Below are positions 52,061-62,018 of a stretch of 64,000 nucleotides of DNA, in pieces (the first letter of the stretch is position 1; every line of letters starts with the position of its first letter). The notes beneath the pieces were generated by a model that searched no databases, was not told the origin of the DNA, and saw only the letters and a program-made list of their open reading frames with translations. Both the position numbers and the translations under genes were made by a program. Where the stretch lies: assembly GCF_023336505.1 (NCBI RefSeq), contig NZ_JAMAST010000002.1, positions 62,001 through 126,000 on the forward strand. The letters are read 5' to 3'. Origin of the DNA: Sporolactobacillus mangiferae. GTDB lineage: Bacteria; Bacillota; Bacilli; Bacillales; Sporolactobacillaceae.

Positions 52061-53404
52061 TCATCCTTTGCGCCTCAGACAACTGATAAAGAATCCGTCG
52101 CTGTGAAACATATACGGCATTACTTGCAGCGTTCCTGCCGGCGAATCCATTTCTTTCCTCGGCATTCGCTCTGAAAACGTCGGTTCCGCCTGAAACTCCG
52201 GATGTTTTGCCAGAAAAGCCGAAATCTGCCGTTCATTCTCTTCTTTATGAATTGTGCACGTGCTGTAGATCAGCCAGCCTCCGGGTGTGACAAGTGATGC
52301 CGTTTCATCAAGCAGCCTGCGCTGAATGGGGATCAGCCCCTTAATTTCATCGGCGGTTTTACTCCATTTGATCTCAGGTTTCCGCCTGATAACCCCCAAC
52401 CCTGAACAGGGGACATCAAGAAGCACACGGTCAAAGGTTGCATCAGCGAAATGAGCCCGCGTGCAACGTGCATCCATAGCAAGTGTTTCAATATTGTTCA
52501 GACCAAGGCGCGTTGCAGAACGTTCAATGAGCTGCGTTTTATGCGGATGCAAATCAAGTGCAACAACTTTGCCTGTATTTTTCAGTCGTTCAGCCAAATG
52601 CGTGGTTTTGCCACCGGGGCCGGCACAGGCATCAAGAATGTGCATTCCCGCTTTTGGCGCTACCGCATCCGCAACAAGCATTGAGCTCTCATCCTGAATG
52701 GTGAACAGCCCTTCCTGAAATGCATCCGTACCTGCGGCATGTCCGCCCTTAATGATCAAACCATCACGGGACAGATGCCCGTGAACAGCAGAGACTCCTT
52801 CGGCTGCCAACCGTTTCACCAGTTCTTCAGGAGATCCTTTTAATCGATTGACTCTTACGGATACACTTGGCGGAACGTTATCTGCTTCCGCGATGCGCAC
52901 AGCCACCTCTTGCCCCCACTGCTCTGTCCATAGATGCATCATCCATTCGGGATGGCTATTTTGAATGGCCATGCGTCTTTCTGGTGATTCAATGACCGAG
53001 GGATCAGGTAACCCTTCACGCAGCATTTTTCGAAGTACGCCATTGACGAAACCGGCAATTCCCTGATGTCCTCTTTTCTTTGCAATCATTACCGCTTCAT
53101 TGACCATGGCATGATCCGGTATTCGATCCAGAAAGGCTTTTTGGTAGAAGGACATGTAAAGAAGCATCTCCACCCAGTCATCAATCCTGCGCTTCCGATC
53201 AACAAAGTAAGACAAATAGTACGCCAAGGTCAGTTTCCGTTGAAGCACGCCATATACAAGCGTGGTCACCAGAGCTTTGTCACGATCCGAAAGCTGGCCA
53301 TCATTCAGAGCATCATTCAGCGCGATCTGGCTGTACGCGCCGTCCCTGACAACGGACATCAGTAAATTTAAGGCAGTCTCCCTTGCAGTCTCCCTTCTTT
53401 TCAT
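52061..53404 (-). CDS. rsmB: 16S rRNA (cytosine-967-C5)-methyltransferase RsmB
   Basis: m5C methyltransferase of the 30S subunit. N-terminal NusB-like helical domain (RETALNLLMSVVRDGAYSQIAL, core TALNLLMSVVRDGAYS), SAM site LDACAGPGGKTTHLAE, catalytic Cys in LLDVPCSGLGVIRRKPEIKW and the second Cys in IYSTCTIHKEEN. The ATG at 53404 overlaps the fmt stop by 4 bp and gives 447 residues. Confidence 0.96.
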   Translation of the reverse strand: MKRRETARETALNLLMSVVRDGAYSQIALNDALNDGQLSDRDKALVTTLVYGVLQRKLTLAYYLSYFVDRKRRIDDWVEMLLYMSFYQKAFLDRIPDHAMVNEAVMIAKKRGHQGIAGFVNGVLRKMLREGLPDPSVIESPERRMAIQNSHPEWMMHLWTEQWGQEVAVRIAEADNVPPSVSVRVNRLKGSPEELVKRLAAEGVSAVHGHLSRDGLIIKGGHAAGTDAFQEGLFTIQDESSMLVADAVAPKAGMHILDACAGPGGKTTHLAERLKNTGKVVALDLHPHKTQLIERSATRLGLNNIETLAMDARCTRAHFADATFDRVLLDVPCSGLGVIRRKPEIKWSKTADEIKGLIPIQRRLLDETASLVTPGGWLIYSTCTIHKEENERQISAFLAKHPEFQAEPTFSERMPRKEMDSPAGTLQVMPYMFHSDGFFISCLRRKG

Positions 53405-54345
53405 GATCGCTCTCCGAGGACGATGCCCGGTTCTATCTTTGTGCCTCGTAAAAAATCGGCTACAAGCATCCTTTTTTTCCCGGCTGGCTGGCATTCGATC
53501 ACTTTAAGCGTCTGATCATTGCCCGTCGCAACAACCAATTCATCTTCGGTGCACTGAATTACTGTACCTGGCTTTTCCGTTGTCTTCATGTCTGCCTGTT
53601 CTGCCGCAAAAATTTTAAAAATCTGGCCGTTCATTCGTGTGTAAGCCCCGGGGAATGGATTCAAACCACGGATTAAATTGCGAATTGCAATAGCTTCCTT
53701 TGTCCAGTCTATCTTTTCGTCTTTATGCTGAATACTTGGTGCAAACGTTGCATCTGCTTCATTCTGAGGCACGGGTTTTAATGAGCCTCCGGCGATTTTC
53801 GGAAGTGTATCCATCAATAAATTGCTGCCTGCTATGCTTAATTTATCATGCAGCGTGCCAAACGTATCATTATCATCAATGGGTACACGCACTTGAGACA
53901 GGATATCTCCGGCATCAAGCTGCTTGACCATATACATGATCGTCACACCGGTTTCTTTCCGTCCGTCAATGATCGATTGCTGGATCGGTGCTGCTCCCCG
54001 ATAGGCAGGAAGAAGTGAGGCGTGGACATTCACACAGCCGAGCGTCGGACCTTTGAGCAAAGATTCAGGCAGAATCTGACCATATGCAGCCGTGACAAGA
54101 AGCTCCGGCTCATGGGAAAGAATCGCATTGACCGCATCCGAACTTCTTACTTTTTCGGGCTGCAGTACCGGTATCGAGTAACTTTGTGCCAGAACTTTAA
54201 CAGGCGGTGGCGTTAATTGATGTTTTCTTCCTTTTGGGCGATCTGGCTGGGTCACCACGCAGGCTACCGTATACCTGGGGTCCTCCAGCAGATGCTTCAG
54301 GACAGGGACAGCGAAATCTGGTGTGCCCATAAAAACAATTTTCAT
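53401..54345 (-). CDS. fmt: methionyl-tRNA formyltransferase
   Basis: Formylates initiator Met-tRNA. KIVFMGTPDFAVPVLKHLL, folate-binding/catalytic VNVHASLLPAYRGAAPIQ, and GVTIMYMVKQLDAGDIL, followed by the tRNA-binding C-terminal domain. The ATG at 54345 has AGAGGATGG upstream and gives 314 residues. The peptide deformylase gene def, usually just before fmt, is missing: only 65 bp separate priA and fmt. Confidence 0.96.
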   Translation of the reverse strand: MKIVFMGTPDFAVPVLKHLLEDPRYTVACVVTQPDRPKGRKHQLTPPPVKVLAQSYSIPVLQPEKVRSSDAVNAILSHEPELLVTAAYGQILPESLLKGPTLGCVNVHASLLPAYRGAAPIQQSIIDGRKETGVTIMYMVKQLDAGDILSQVRVPIDDNDTFGTLHDKLSIAGSNLLMDTLPKIAGGSLKPVPQNEADATFAPSIQHKDEKIDWTKEAIAIRNLIRGLNPFPGAYTRMNGQIFKIFAAEQADMKTTEKPGTVIQCTEDELVVATGNDQTLKVIECQPAGKKRMLVADFLRGTKIEPGIVLGERS

Positions 54346-54409
54346 GAAACCATCCTCTTTTTGTCTTTGATCCCGATGAGAAAAGGCTTTTTTGTGTTGC
54401 TTCATTGGA

Positions 54410-56830
54410 TTACATTAAGGCAAGTGGATTCATATCGATCATGACTTGCAATCCGTTCGTTCCGCTCTCCTGAAAATGCTGCATAATTTGCCGCAGAATC
54501 GGCAGAAGAGCAGGCTCTCTTTTGTATTTTACCATGCACTGATAGCGATATCTATCTTTTATCTTGGAAACAGACGGTACAACCGGACCCAGAACTTGCG
54601 AAGATCCGGATAACTGCTTCTTTAAAATCTGCGTGATCCGTTCTGCAGCGCCGGCAACGTAAGCCGGTTCCGGATGAGACAGACGGATCAATGCCAGGTA
54701 AAAAAATGGAGGATAGCCCCATTTCCGGCGCAAGGACATCTCCTGAGTATAAAAACGTTCATAGTTATGTGCAGCGGCATCAGTGACGGCATAGTGCTCA
54801 GGAGCATAGCTTTGAATGACGACTTCGCCAGGCAGATCATGTCTGCCTGCCCGTCCGGACACCTGCGTAATGAGCTGGAATGTTTTTTCTGATGCACGAA
54901 AATCAGGAAGATGGAGCAGTGAATCTGCAGCAAGCACGCCCACTAACGTTACTTTGGGAAAGTCCAGGCCTTTGGCAATCATCTGGGTGCCAAGCAATAT
55001 ATCCGCCTTTTGTTCACCAAATCGGCGCAGAAGCCGCTCATGACTGCCCTTTTTTCTCGTCGTGTCCACATCCATTCGAATAACACGTGCTTCAGGAATC
55101 AGCCGATTTAATTCCGCTTCTACTTTCTGAGTTCCGGTGCCAAAAAAACGCATGGCATCACTGCCGCATGTGGGACAACGTTCCGGAACGCTGCATTCAA
55201 AACCGCAATAATGGCATTTTAATCGATTTAAAGTACGGTGGTAGGTCAGTGAAATGTCGCAGTGCGGACAAGTGACCACTGTTCCGCATGAGCGGCACAT
55301 GACAAAGGTTGAATAGCCGCGCCGATTCAAAAACAGAACAATCTGCTCATTTTTTTGCAGCCGGTCTTTCATCTTTTCAAGAAGCTCCCGTGAAAAAACT
55401 GAATGATTGCCCTGCCGCATTTCTTCACGAAGATCGACAATGTGAACAGCTGGGAGCGGCCGATGATTGACACGTTCTTTTAAGCGCAGCAAAGTGTACA
55501 CTTGCTTTTGCGCACGGGCGAAAGATTCCAAAGAAGGCGTCGCACTGCCAAGCACAACCGGGCAGCAATACTTTTGGGCCCGCCGTATGGCAACATCACG
55601 CGTATGATATCGCGGCATATCTTCTTGTTTGTAACTGGACTCGTGTTCCTCGTCAATAATGATGATTCCAAGATTCTGAAACGGCGCAAAAATCGCGGAC
55701 CTGGCTCCCACGACGACCTGCACCTTTCCTTCACGAATTTTCCGCCACTCATCATATTTTTCTCCCTGACTAAGCCCGCTGTGCAGCACGGCTACCTGAG
55801 TGCCAAAACGGCCTTTGAAACGTGAGACCATCTGCGGTGTCAATGAAATTTCCGGGACAAGCACAATTGCTTGTTGCTGCAGAGCCAAAACATGCTGAAT
55901 CGACTGCAGATAAATTTCCGTTTTTCCGCTCCCTGTCACTCCATGGCACAAGTACACGTGATGCTCCCGGTTCCTGATTGCGCGTACAACTGGGGCTAGC
56001 ACCTGCTGCTGCTCATCGGTCAGCTTCAGCGGTTCTGTTTGTTTTGCCGATTGTTTATATGGGTCCCGGTATTGTTCGACGCGACGCACCACGAGTACAT
56101 CTTTTTCGGCCAGAGCAAGGATTGCACTTTTGCTTAAGCCAGCTTGTGTCAATGCCCGCATTTTCGGCTGATATGAAGCAGACTCAGATACATTGATAAA
56201 ATGCTGCAACACTTTTTTTTGCTGTTTTGCACGGTTATCCAGTTTTTGAAGAACCTCAAGCATACGTACCTTTGAAACACCAGGAACCACCACGGCAATT
56301 TTCTTCGTACTTCCCTGACTGCGTACTTGCTGATGAATGGAAAGGTAGCCTTTCCGAAGTGCGTGATTCACGCTGCTCAATGATTCTGGATGCCGTTTCA
56401 GAAGATCCGTCCAATTCAGCCTATCAGTCTGGCCAAAAACGTTTGCTAATTCGGGAACGTTTTTTTTCAGGGCTTCCATGTGCTCGACCTGAACAATCTT
56501 CCGATAATTCGCTTTCAAAGCAGCCGGAAGCATCGCCTGAAAAGCTGTAACCGTCGGGCACAGCGTCGTATCAGCCAGCCATTTCCCGAGTTCGAGAAGT
56601 TCCGGAGTCAGAACCGGGAGATGATCCTCGACAGATTCAATCGTTTTTAAACGCTTGAATTCTGAATGGTCTTTAATTGCCGTAACAAAACCTAAGCGGC
56701 GCATGTTGCCGAACGGCACCTTCACACGTACACCAGGAACCAGAATGTCCAAGTACTCGTCCGGTATTTTATAATCAAACGGTCTGTCGACCGGATTTGC
56801 CGGAATATCAATGTAAACCTCTGCAATCAT
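54410..56830 (-). CDS. priA: primosomal protein N' (PriA helicase)
   Basis: Restarts replication at collapsed forks. N-terminal DNA-binding domain (VDRPFDYKIPDEY), helicase motif I CHGVTGSGKTEIYLQ, motif II IIIDEEHESSYKQ, an eight-Cys zinc domain (CRSCGTVVTCPHC, CHYCG, CPTCG) and C-terminal QVSGRAGRHDLPGEVVIQ. 806 residues. Start overlaps coaBC by 4 bp. Confidence 0.97.
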   Translation of the reverse strand: MIAEVYIDIPANPVDRPFDYKIPDEYLDILVPGVRVKVPFGNMRRLGFVTAIKDHSEFKRLKTIESVEDHLPVLTPELLELGKWLADTTLCPTVTAFQAMLPAALKANYRKIVQVEHMEALKKNVPELANVFGQTDRLNWTDLLKRHPESLSSVNHALRKGYLSIHQQVRSQGSTKKIAVVVPGVSKVRMLEVLQKLDNRAKQQKKVLQHFINVSESASYQPKMRALTQAGLSKSAILALAEKDVLVVRRVEQYRDPYKQSAKQTEPLKLTDEQQQVLAPVVRAIRNREHHVYLCHGVTGSGKTEIYLQSIQHVLALQQQAIVLVPEISLTPQMVSRFKGRFGTQVAVLHSGLSQGEKYDEWRKIREGKVQVVVGARSAIFAPFQNLGIIIIDEEHESSYKQEDMPRYHTRDVAIRRAQKYCCPVVLGSATPSLESFARAQKQVYTLLRLKERVNHRPLPAVHIVDLREEMRQGNHSVFSRELLEKMKDRLQKNEQIVLFLNRRGYSTFVMCRSCGTVVTCPHCDISLTYHRTLNRLKCHYCGFECSVPERCPTCGSDAMRFFGTGTQKVEAELNRLIPEARVIRMDVDTTRKKGSHERLLRRFGEQKADILLGTQMIAKGLDFPKVTLVGVLAADSLLHLPDFRASEKTFQLITQVSGRAGRHDLPGEVVIQSYAPEHYAVTDAAAHNYERFYTQEMSLRRKWGYPPFFYLALIRLSHPEPAYVAGAAERITQILKKQLSGSSQVLGPVVPSVSKIKDRYRYQCMVKYKREPALLPILRQIMQHFQESGTNGLQVMIDMNPLALM

Positions 56831-58023
56831 TTTGTCTCGCTCGTTTCAAACAGACTGGCTAATGCATTGCAAATTCGTGTTCCAATCTGCTGCTTTGGCA
56901 TTGTGTCGAACGTTTGTTTTTTTCCGTCTGCATAATAAAACGTTACCTTATTTGTATCCCCGCCAAAACCGTCGGCTGCATGATTGGCAACAAGCATGTC
57001 CAAATGTTTTTTCTCAAGTTTTTGCACTGCATAGTCATCCAAATGATCGGTTTCGGCAGCAAAACCAATAAGTAATTGATGCTGCTTCTTCTCTCCGAGC
57101 TCCTTTAAAATATCCGGATTCCGAACCATAGTAATCGTCATGGACTCGTCAGTTTTTTTTATTTTTGACCTGCTGATGCGCGCCGGCCGATAATCAGCTA
57201 CCGCAGCCGCTTTAATTACCGCATCAACACCAGGGTACCAATTCAATACTTCGCGATGCATATCAAGGGCTGTAACAACCTCAATGGTTGTAATGCCAGG
57301 GTCTACATTCAATTTTGCGCCTGTGATTAAAATGACTTCGGCACCCGCCCGATAGGCCGCCTCAGCAATCGCGGCCCCCATCTTACCGCTTGAATGATTG
57401 CTGAAAAAGCGAATCGGGTCCAGAGCTTCCTTTGTAGGACCGGCGGTCACAAGCACTCTCTTTCCCGCCAGCGATTGGAAAGAAAAATAATCTTCAGCTT
57501 CGTGAACAATGTCGCCAGGTTCCGTCATTCTGCCTGCCCCGGTCCATCCGCAGGCAAGGCGCCCTTTCTCCGGACCGATCAAGTGATATCCGTAGCTTTC
57601 AAGTATATGCAGATTATGAGAGACCGCGGCATGCGCGTACATATTCACATTCATCGCCGGCGCGATCCAGACAGGCGCATGTGTCGCAAGCACCGAAGCG
57701 GTGAGCATGTCATCTGCCATTCCTGAGGCGAGCCTGGCAATCGTATTGGCCGTTGCCGGGGCAATGATGAAAAGATCTGCCTCATCGGCCAAGTCAATAT
57801 GAGCAATCTGTCCTTCTTTCTCATCGGTAATCACTTGATCATAGACACGGTGCCCGGTGAGCGCCTGAAAAGTTACGGGACCAATAAATTTTTTTGCCGA
57901 TTCGGTCATCAGTACGTGGACATCGGCACCGCTCTTCACCAAACGACTGGTTAAATCCGCAGCCTTATAAGCAGCAATGCCGCCTGTGATGCCAAGTACT
58001 ATTTTCTTACCTTTAAGAGCCAA
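56827..58023 (-). CDS. coaBC: bifunctional phosphopantothenoylcysteine decarboxylase/synthase CoaBC
   Basis: Two steps of coenzyme A synthesis in one chain. N-terminal flavoprotein decarboxylase (ITGGIAAYKAADLTSRL, IAPAMNVNMYAHAAV, catalytic Cys in RLACGWTGAGRM) and C-terminal CTP-dependent synthetase (VTAGPTKEALDPIRFFSNHSSGKMG, core FFSNHSSGKMG). TTG at 58023 is preceded by GAGGAA; 398 residues. Confidence 0.95.
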   Translation of the reverse strand: MALKGKKIVLGITGGIAAYKAADLTSRLVKSGADVHVLMTESAKKFIGPVTFQALTGHRVYDQVITDEKEGQIAHIDLADEADLFIIAPATANTIARLASGMADDMLTASVLATHAPVWIAPAMNVNMYAHAAVSHNLHILESYGYHLIGPEKGRLACGWTGAGRMTEPGDIVHEAEDYFSFQSLAGKRVLVTAGPTKEALDPIRFFSNHSSGKMGAAIAEAAYRAGAEVILITGAKLNVDPGITTIEVVTALDMHREVLNWYPGVDAVIKAAAVADYRPARISRSKIKKTDESMTITMVRNPDILKELGEKKQHQLLIGFAAETDHLDDYAVQKLEKKHLDMLVANHAADGFGGDTNKVTFYYADGKKQTFDTMPKQQIGTRICNALASLFETSETK

Positions 58024-58087
58024 CAGAATCACTTCCTCAAACTATTTTCCTTTCGAATGAATCGGAGAGGCACCGCATGCTATACAA

Positions 58088-58117
58088 AAGGCAACAACCC
58101 GCAGAGGTTGTTGCCTT
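58088..58117 (-). terminator. Rho-independent terminator after rpoZ
   Basis: 12-bp stem AAGGCAACAACC / GGTTGTTGCCTT with a 6-nt loop, T-rich 3' side on the minus strand. Separates yicC-gmk-rpoZ from coaBC-priA. Confidence 0.8.
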
Positions 58118-58135
58118 ACTGTACAAAAACACGCA

Positions 58136-58983
<848 letters not shown>

Positions 58984-58989
58984 TTATTT

Positions 58990-59874
58990 CTATTCAACAT
59001 TTTGCACCTGTTCACGCATTTTTTCAATTTCTGTTTTCAGTGAAACAACCGAACGGCTGATCTCAGCGTGATTCCCCTTTGAACCGATTGTATTCACTTC
59101 CCGGTTCATTTCCTGTATGAGAAAATCCAACCGGCGGCCTACAGGATCATCTCCGTTTTCCATCAACAGGTTTTCACATTGATTCAGATGACTTTTCATT
59201 CGGGTCAATTCTTCGTCCACTGCCGTTTTATTAATAAAAAGTGCGACTTCATTCATCAGGCGCGTCTCATCAATCGACTGGCAGGTCTTCAGAAATTCTT
59301 CAATTGAGCGACGAAGTTTTCGTTCATATTGACTTCGAACTTCCGGGATGAATGCTTCCAGTCGGCAAACTTCAGAACGGATAGCCGCAATTTTGGCCAG
59401 CAAATCTGTCCGCAAAGTCTGTCCTTCTTTTTCGCGCATCACAACAAGATTTTTGGCGGCGGAATGAACTGCACGAAGTACGGACGTCTCCATCTGTTTA
59501 ACCGCTTTATAATCCGCTTCACGCAATGAAAAAATGCCAGGCAGTTGAAGAATTGCATTAAGATCCGGCAACGGCAGCCCGCTGCGTACCTGAATGTCTT
59601 TAGCCGCATGTACGTACTGATCAACAACTGCCCAGTTGGTTTCCAGCTTCGGCAGAATCACGGAACTTCTGTCTATGGCAAGATTTACTGTAACCGTGCC
59701 TCTTTTCATATAGCTGTGAACGGCTTTCCTGATTTTATCTTCCAGGAAAATAAATGGTTTCGGTGCATTAAACGAAAAATCAAAAAAGCGATGATTCACC
59801 GATTTAAGTTCGACGCGAATCATGGCTTCACCGGATTGTTCGGCCATGCCGAAACCCGTCATGCTTTTGATCAT
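58990..59874 (-). CDS. yicC: YicC/YloC family endoribonuclease
   Basis: 294-residue member of the YicC family: MIKSMTGFGMAEQSG at the N terminus, VELKSVNHRFFDFSFNAP (core ELKSVNHRFFD), and the C-terminal conserved block GRRLDFLIQEMNREVNTIGSK. Homologs are endoribonucleases acting on small RNAs. A fair promoter lies just upstream. Confidence 0.93.
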   Translation of the reverse strand: MIKSMTGFGMAEQSGEAMIRVELKSVNHRFFDFSFNAPKPFIFLEDKIRKAVHSYMKRGTVTVNLAIDRSSVILPKLETNWAVVDQYVHAAKDIQVRSGLPLPDLNAILQLPGIFSLREADYKAVKQMETSVLRAVHSAAKNLVVMREKEGQTLRTDLLAKIAAIRSEVCRLEAFIPEVRSQYERKLRRSIEEFLKTCQSIDETRLMNEVALFINKTAVDEELTRMKSHLNQCENLLMENGDDPVGRRLDFLIQEMNREVNTIGSKGNHAEISRSVVSLKTEIEKMREQVQNVE

Positions 59875-59904
59875 ACGACCACTTCCACTTCTCCATTTTA
59901 AACA

Positions 59905-59933
59905 ATTATACCCTGGAGAAGCAAGTGTCTCAC
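59905..59933 (-). promoter_or_regulatory. candidate promoter for yicC-gmk-rpoZ
   Basis: Minus strand: -35 GTGAGA (59928-59933), 17-bp spacer, -10 TATAAT (59905-59910). The -10 is perfect and the -35 weak. Confidence 0.5.
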
Positions 59934-59954
59934 TGTGATTACAGGCCGCTCAGC

Positions 59955-61682
59955 TTATTTTTGTCTGGAAGTCGGTTTTTCCTTCATTTTCAGTACCAGC
60001 GATTCATCAGGTGTCACATAGAGTGTGCGCTGATCCGTATAAATGACAAACCCGGGTTTTGCACCGCTCGGTTTTTTTACATATTTAATTTTAGTATAAT
60101 CCACAGGAACACCGCTGCCCATACGTGATTTACTGAAATAGGCAGCCAGACTGGCCGCTTCCAGAAGGACAGATTCGTTTGGCTCCTGAGCACGGATCAC
60201 GACATGTGAACCTGGAATATTTTTTGCATGGAGCCAGATTTCTTCGCGATATGCCTCCTTGGTTGTCAAATAATCATTCTGCTTATTGTTTTTGCCAACG
60301 AGAATGAGCGTTCCATCCGTAGCGTAATACTGGTCAATGACTGGCTTGCTTTTCTTCTTCCGATCCCTGCCTGAGCGCTTTTTCTTCAAATATCCACCCT
60401 CGGCAAGTTCTTCACGCATTTCTTCAATATCCTTTAATGATGCTGATTCGATTTGCTGAGCCAGTCCCTCGAAATAAGCGATTTCGCTCTTGGTCTGTCT
60501 CACCTGTTCGGCAACCACCTGCTTTGCTGTTTTGGCTTTATTGTACTTTTTAAAATAAGCCTGCGCATTCTCAGAGGGCGTCCGATTCGGATTAAGTGTG
60601 ATCGTTACGGTGGTTTGATGAGGATCATAATAATTAATCACATCAACATGCCTGTCTCCACGCTTAAACAGGTGCATGCTCGCAGTGAGCAGTTCACCAG
60701 ACAGGCGGTATTTGTCCGCATCCTCGGCTTCCTTTAAGGTCTTGGACAACTTTTTAAGTTTCGTCTTGTTTTTCTTCAATTCAAGTGCAATAAAGTGGCC
60801 AAGATCGCCTGCCTTTTGCCGGACCGCATCGGTTTGTGCTTTAACCGCGTAAAAACGATCAAGCATTCGATTGATATCGGTAAAAGATTCTGTTTTTCCC
60901 TGTTCAAAAGTCAGAGACAGGACATGAAAGTCGTCTTTTCCGTTATCATTAAAATAAATGGCCGGCGCATACAGGTGATGCTCTATTTCCGACTGAATCT
61001 CCAGAAAAGCTTTGGCAATTGCTTCCTGATGCGGCAGTTTTGCACGATGCACCATTTCAGATGCAACTTGAGGCGAAAAGCCGCTGATAATATCGACAAT
61101 TTGTCTGTCGATACGTCCGGCATTCCACTCAATACGGTGGATCAGATCCTGAGCGTCCATCTCTATCGGATCAAGTTTGCCCTGATCAGGCGGTGAAACA
61201 TAGGTTTCTCCAGGCAGAACGGTACGATAGCGATTGACAGCAGAGGTCAGATGTTTCATGCTGTCAATAATTCGTTTGCTTTCTTTTTCAATTAAAATCA
61301 CATTGCTGTGCCGCCCCATCAGTTCAATGATCAGCTGCTTTTCCGTTATATCACCGAGCTCGTTACGCGAACGCAGATCAATATGGACAATGCGCTCGAA
61401 TCCGATTTGTTCAATGCGTTCAATGATGCTTCCCTCCAGATGCTTGCGGAGCAACATGCAGAACATAGGCGGTTCCTGTGGATTGTCCTCTGCCTGTTCC
61501 GTCAGATGCATCCGGGCAAACGCCGCATTGATCGAAATGAGTAATTTGCCCCTAGCCTGACGCGAACGCAGATTTAAGATCAGATCCGTCGGTGTCGGCT
61601 GATAGATTTTAGCGATCCGCCCGCCGATAAACGCTTGCAGACTTTCAACCGCTGCATGGGTGACAATACCGTCATATGGCAT
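59955..61682 (-). CDS. rqcH: ribosome quality control factor RqcH (NFACT family, formerly FbpA)
   Basis: Binds stalled 50S-nascent-chain complexes and recruits tRNA-Ala to add C-terminal alanine tails. NFACT-N at the start (GIVTHAAVESLQAFIGGRI, core VTHAAVESLQAFIGGRIA, and ARMHLTEQ), a long coiled-coil middle (about 280-430) and the NFACT-R domain (EEIWLHAKNIPGSHVVIRA, core IWLHAKNIPGSHVV). The ATG at 61682 has GAGGG 7 nt upstream and gives 575 residues. A terminator-like hairpin lies in its leader. Confidence 0.95.
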   Translation of the reverse strand: MPYDGIVTHAAVESLQAFIGGRIAKIYQPTPTDLILNLRSRQARGKLLISINAAFARMHLTEQAEDNPQEPPMFCMLLRKHLEGSIIERIEQIGFERIVHIDLRSRNELGDITEKQLIIELMGRHSNVILIEKESKRIIDSMKHLTSAVNRYRTVLPGETYVSPPDQGKLDPIEMDAQDLIHRIEWNAGRIDRQIVDIISGFSPQVASEMVHRAKLPHQEAIAKAFLEIQSEIEHHLYAPAIYFNDNGKDDFHVLSLTFEQGKTESFTDINRMLDRFYAVKAQTDAVRQKAGDLGHFIALELKKNKTKLKKLSKTLKEAEDADKYRLSGELLTASMHLFKRGDRHVDVINYYDPHQTTVTITLNPNRTPSENAQAYFKKYNKAKTAKQVVAEQVRQTKSEIAYFEGLAQQIESASLKDIEEMREELAEGGYLKKKRSGRDRKKKSKPVIDQYYATDGTLILVGKNNKQNDYLTTKEAYREEIWLHAKNIPGSHVVIRAQEPNESVLLEAASLAAYFSKSRMGSGVPVDYTKIKYVKKPSGAKPGFVIYTDQRTLYVTPDESLVLKMKEKPTSRQK

Positions 61683-61703
61683 CGCACATCCCTCACTTTC
61701 AAA

Positions 61704-61731
61704 AAAAGCGGGCACCTGGCTGCTCGCTTTT
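61704..61731 (-). terminator. terminator-like hairpin in the rqcH leader
   Basis: Stem AAAAGCGAGCA / TGCCCGCTTTT with one mismatch and a 6-nt loop, followed by seven T on the minus strand, 19 bp before the rqcH start. It can end transcripts from the VanZ-like gene, or attenuate rqcH transcripts started at 61759-61788. Confidence 0.75.
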
Positions 61732-61758
61732 CAACTTCCAATTTAAATACTGGTTTCT

Positions 61759-61788
61759 ATTGTCTCACTACAAATACTGCTGAGTCAA
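61759..61788 (-). promoter_or_regulatory. candidate promoter for rqcH
   Basis: Minus strand: -35 TTGACT (61783-61788), 18-bp spacer, -10 GACAAT (61759-61764). If real, the transcript must pass the hairpin at 61704-61731. Confidence 0.4.
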
Positions 61789-61826
61789 GACAAGTCTCTG
61801 CTGTCAATAGGAAGTCTGATACTAAA

Positions 61827-61949
61827 TTAAAGGTAAAAAAGAAGTATCAAAAAATGCGGTTTCTGAATAAACCAGTATGCAAAAATCAGGAAACATAGAA
61901 TTTCAAATGTTCGTATTGGATATGTAGAACTAAATGTTTTTTCATGCAT
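61827..61949 (-). CDS. possible 40-residue membrane peptide
   Basis: Short frame with AGGGA 7 nt before the ATG and a strongly hydrophobic content (IRTFEILCFLIFAYWFI, then HFLILLFYL). Not recognised. It follows the VanZ-like gene and ends before the terminator. Could be chance in A/T-rich DNA. Confidence 0.25.
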   Translation of the reverse strand: MHEKTFSSTYPIRTFEILCFLIFAYWFIQKPHFLILLFYL

Positions 61950-62018
61950 TTTATATTCCCTGTATCTTCGGTTTCCCCCATCCTTTCCAATTCGCTTTCT
62001 ATTCAACCGTTGCACGAA

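Larger units (their letters stand above)
61683..62018. other. 336-bp gap between the VanZ-like gene and rqcH
   Basis: Contains a terminator-like hairpin (61704-61731), a candidate promoter upstream of it (61759-61788) and a possible 40-codon membrane peptide (61827-61949). Nothing else recognisable. Confidence 0.5.
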
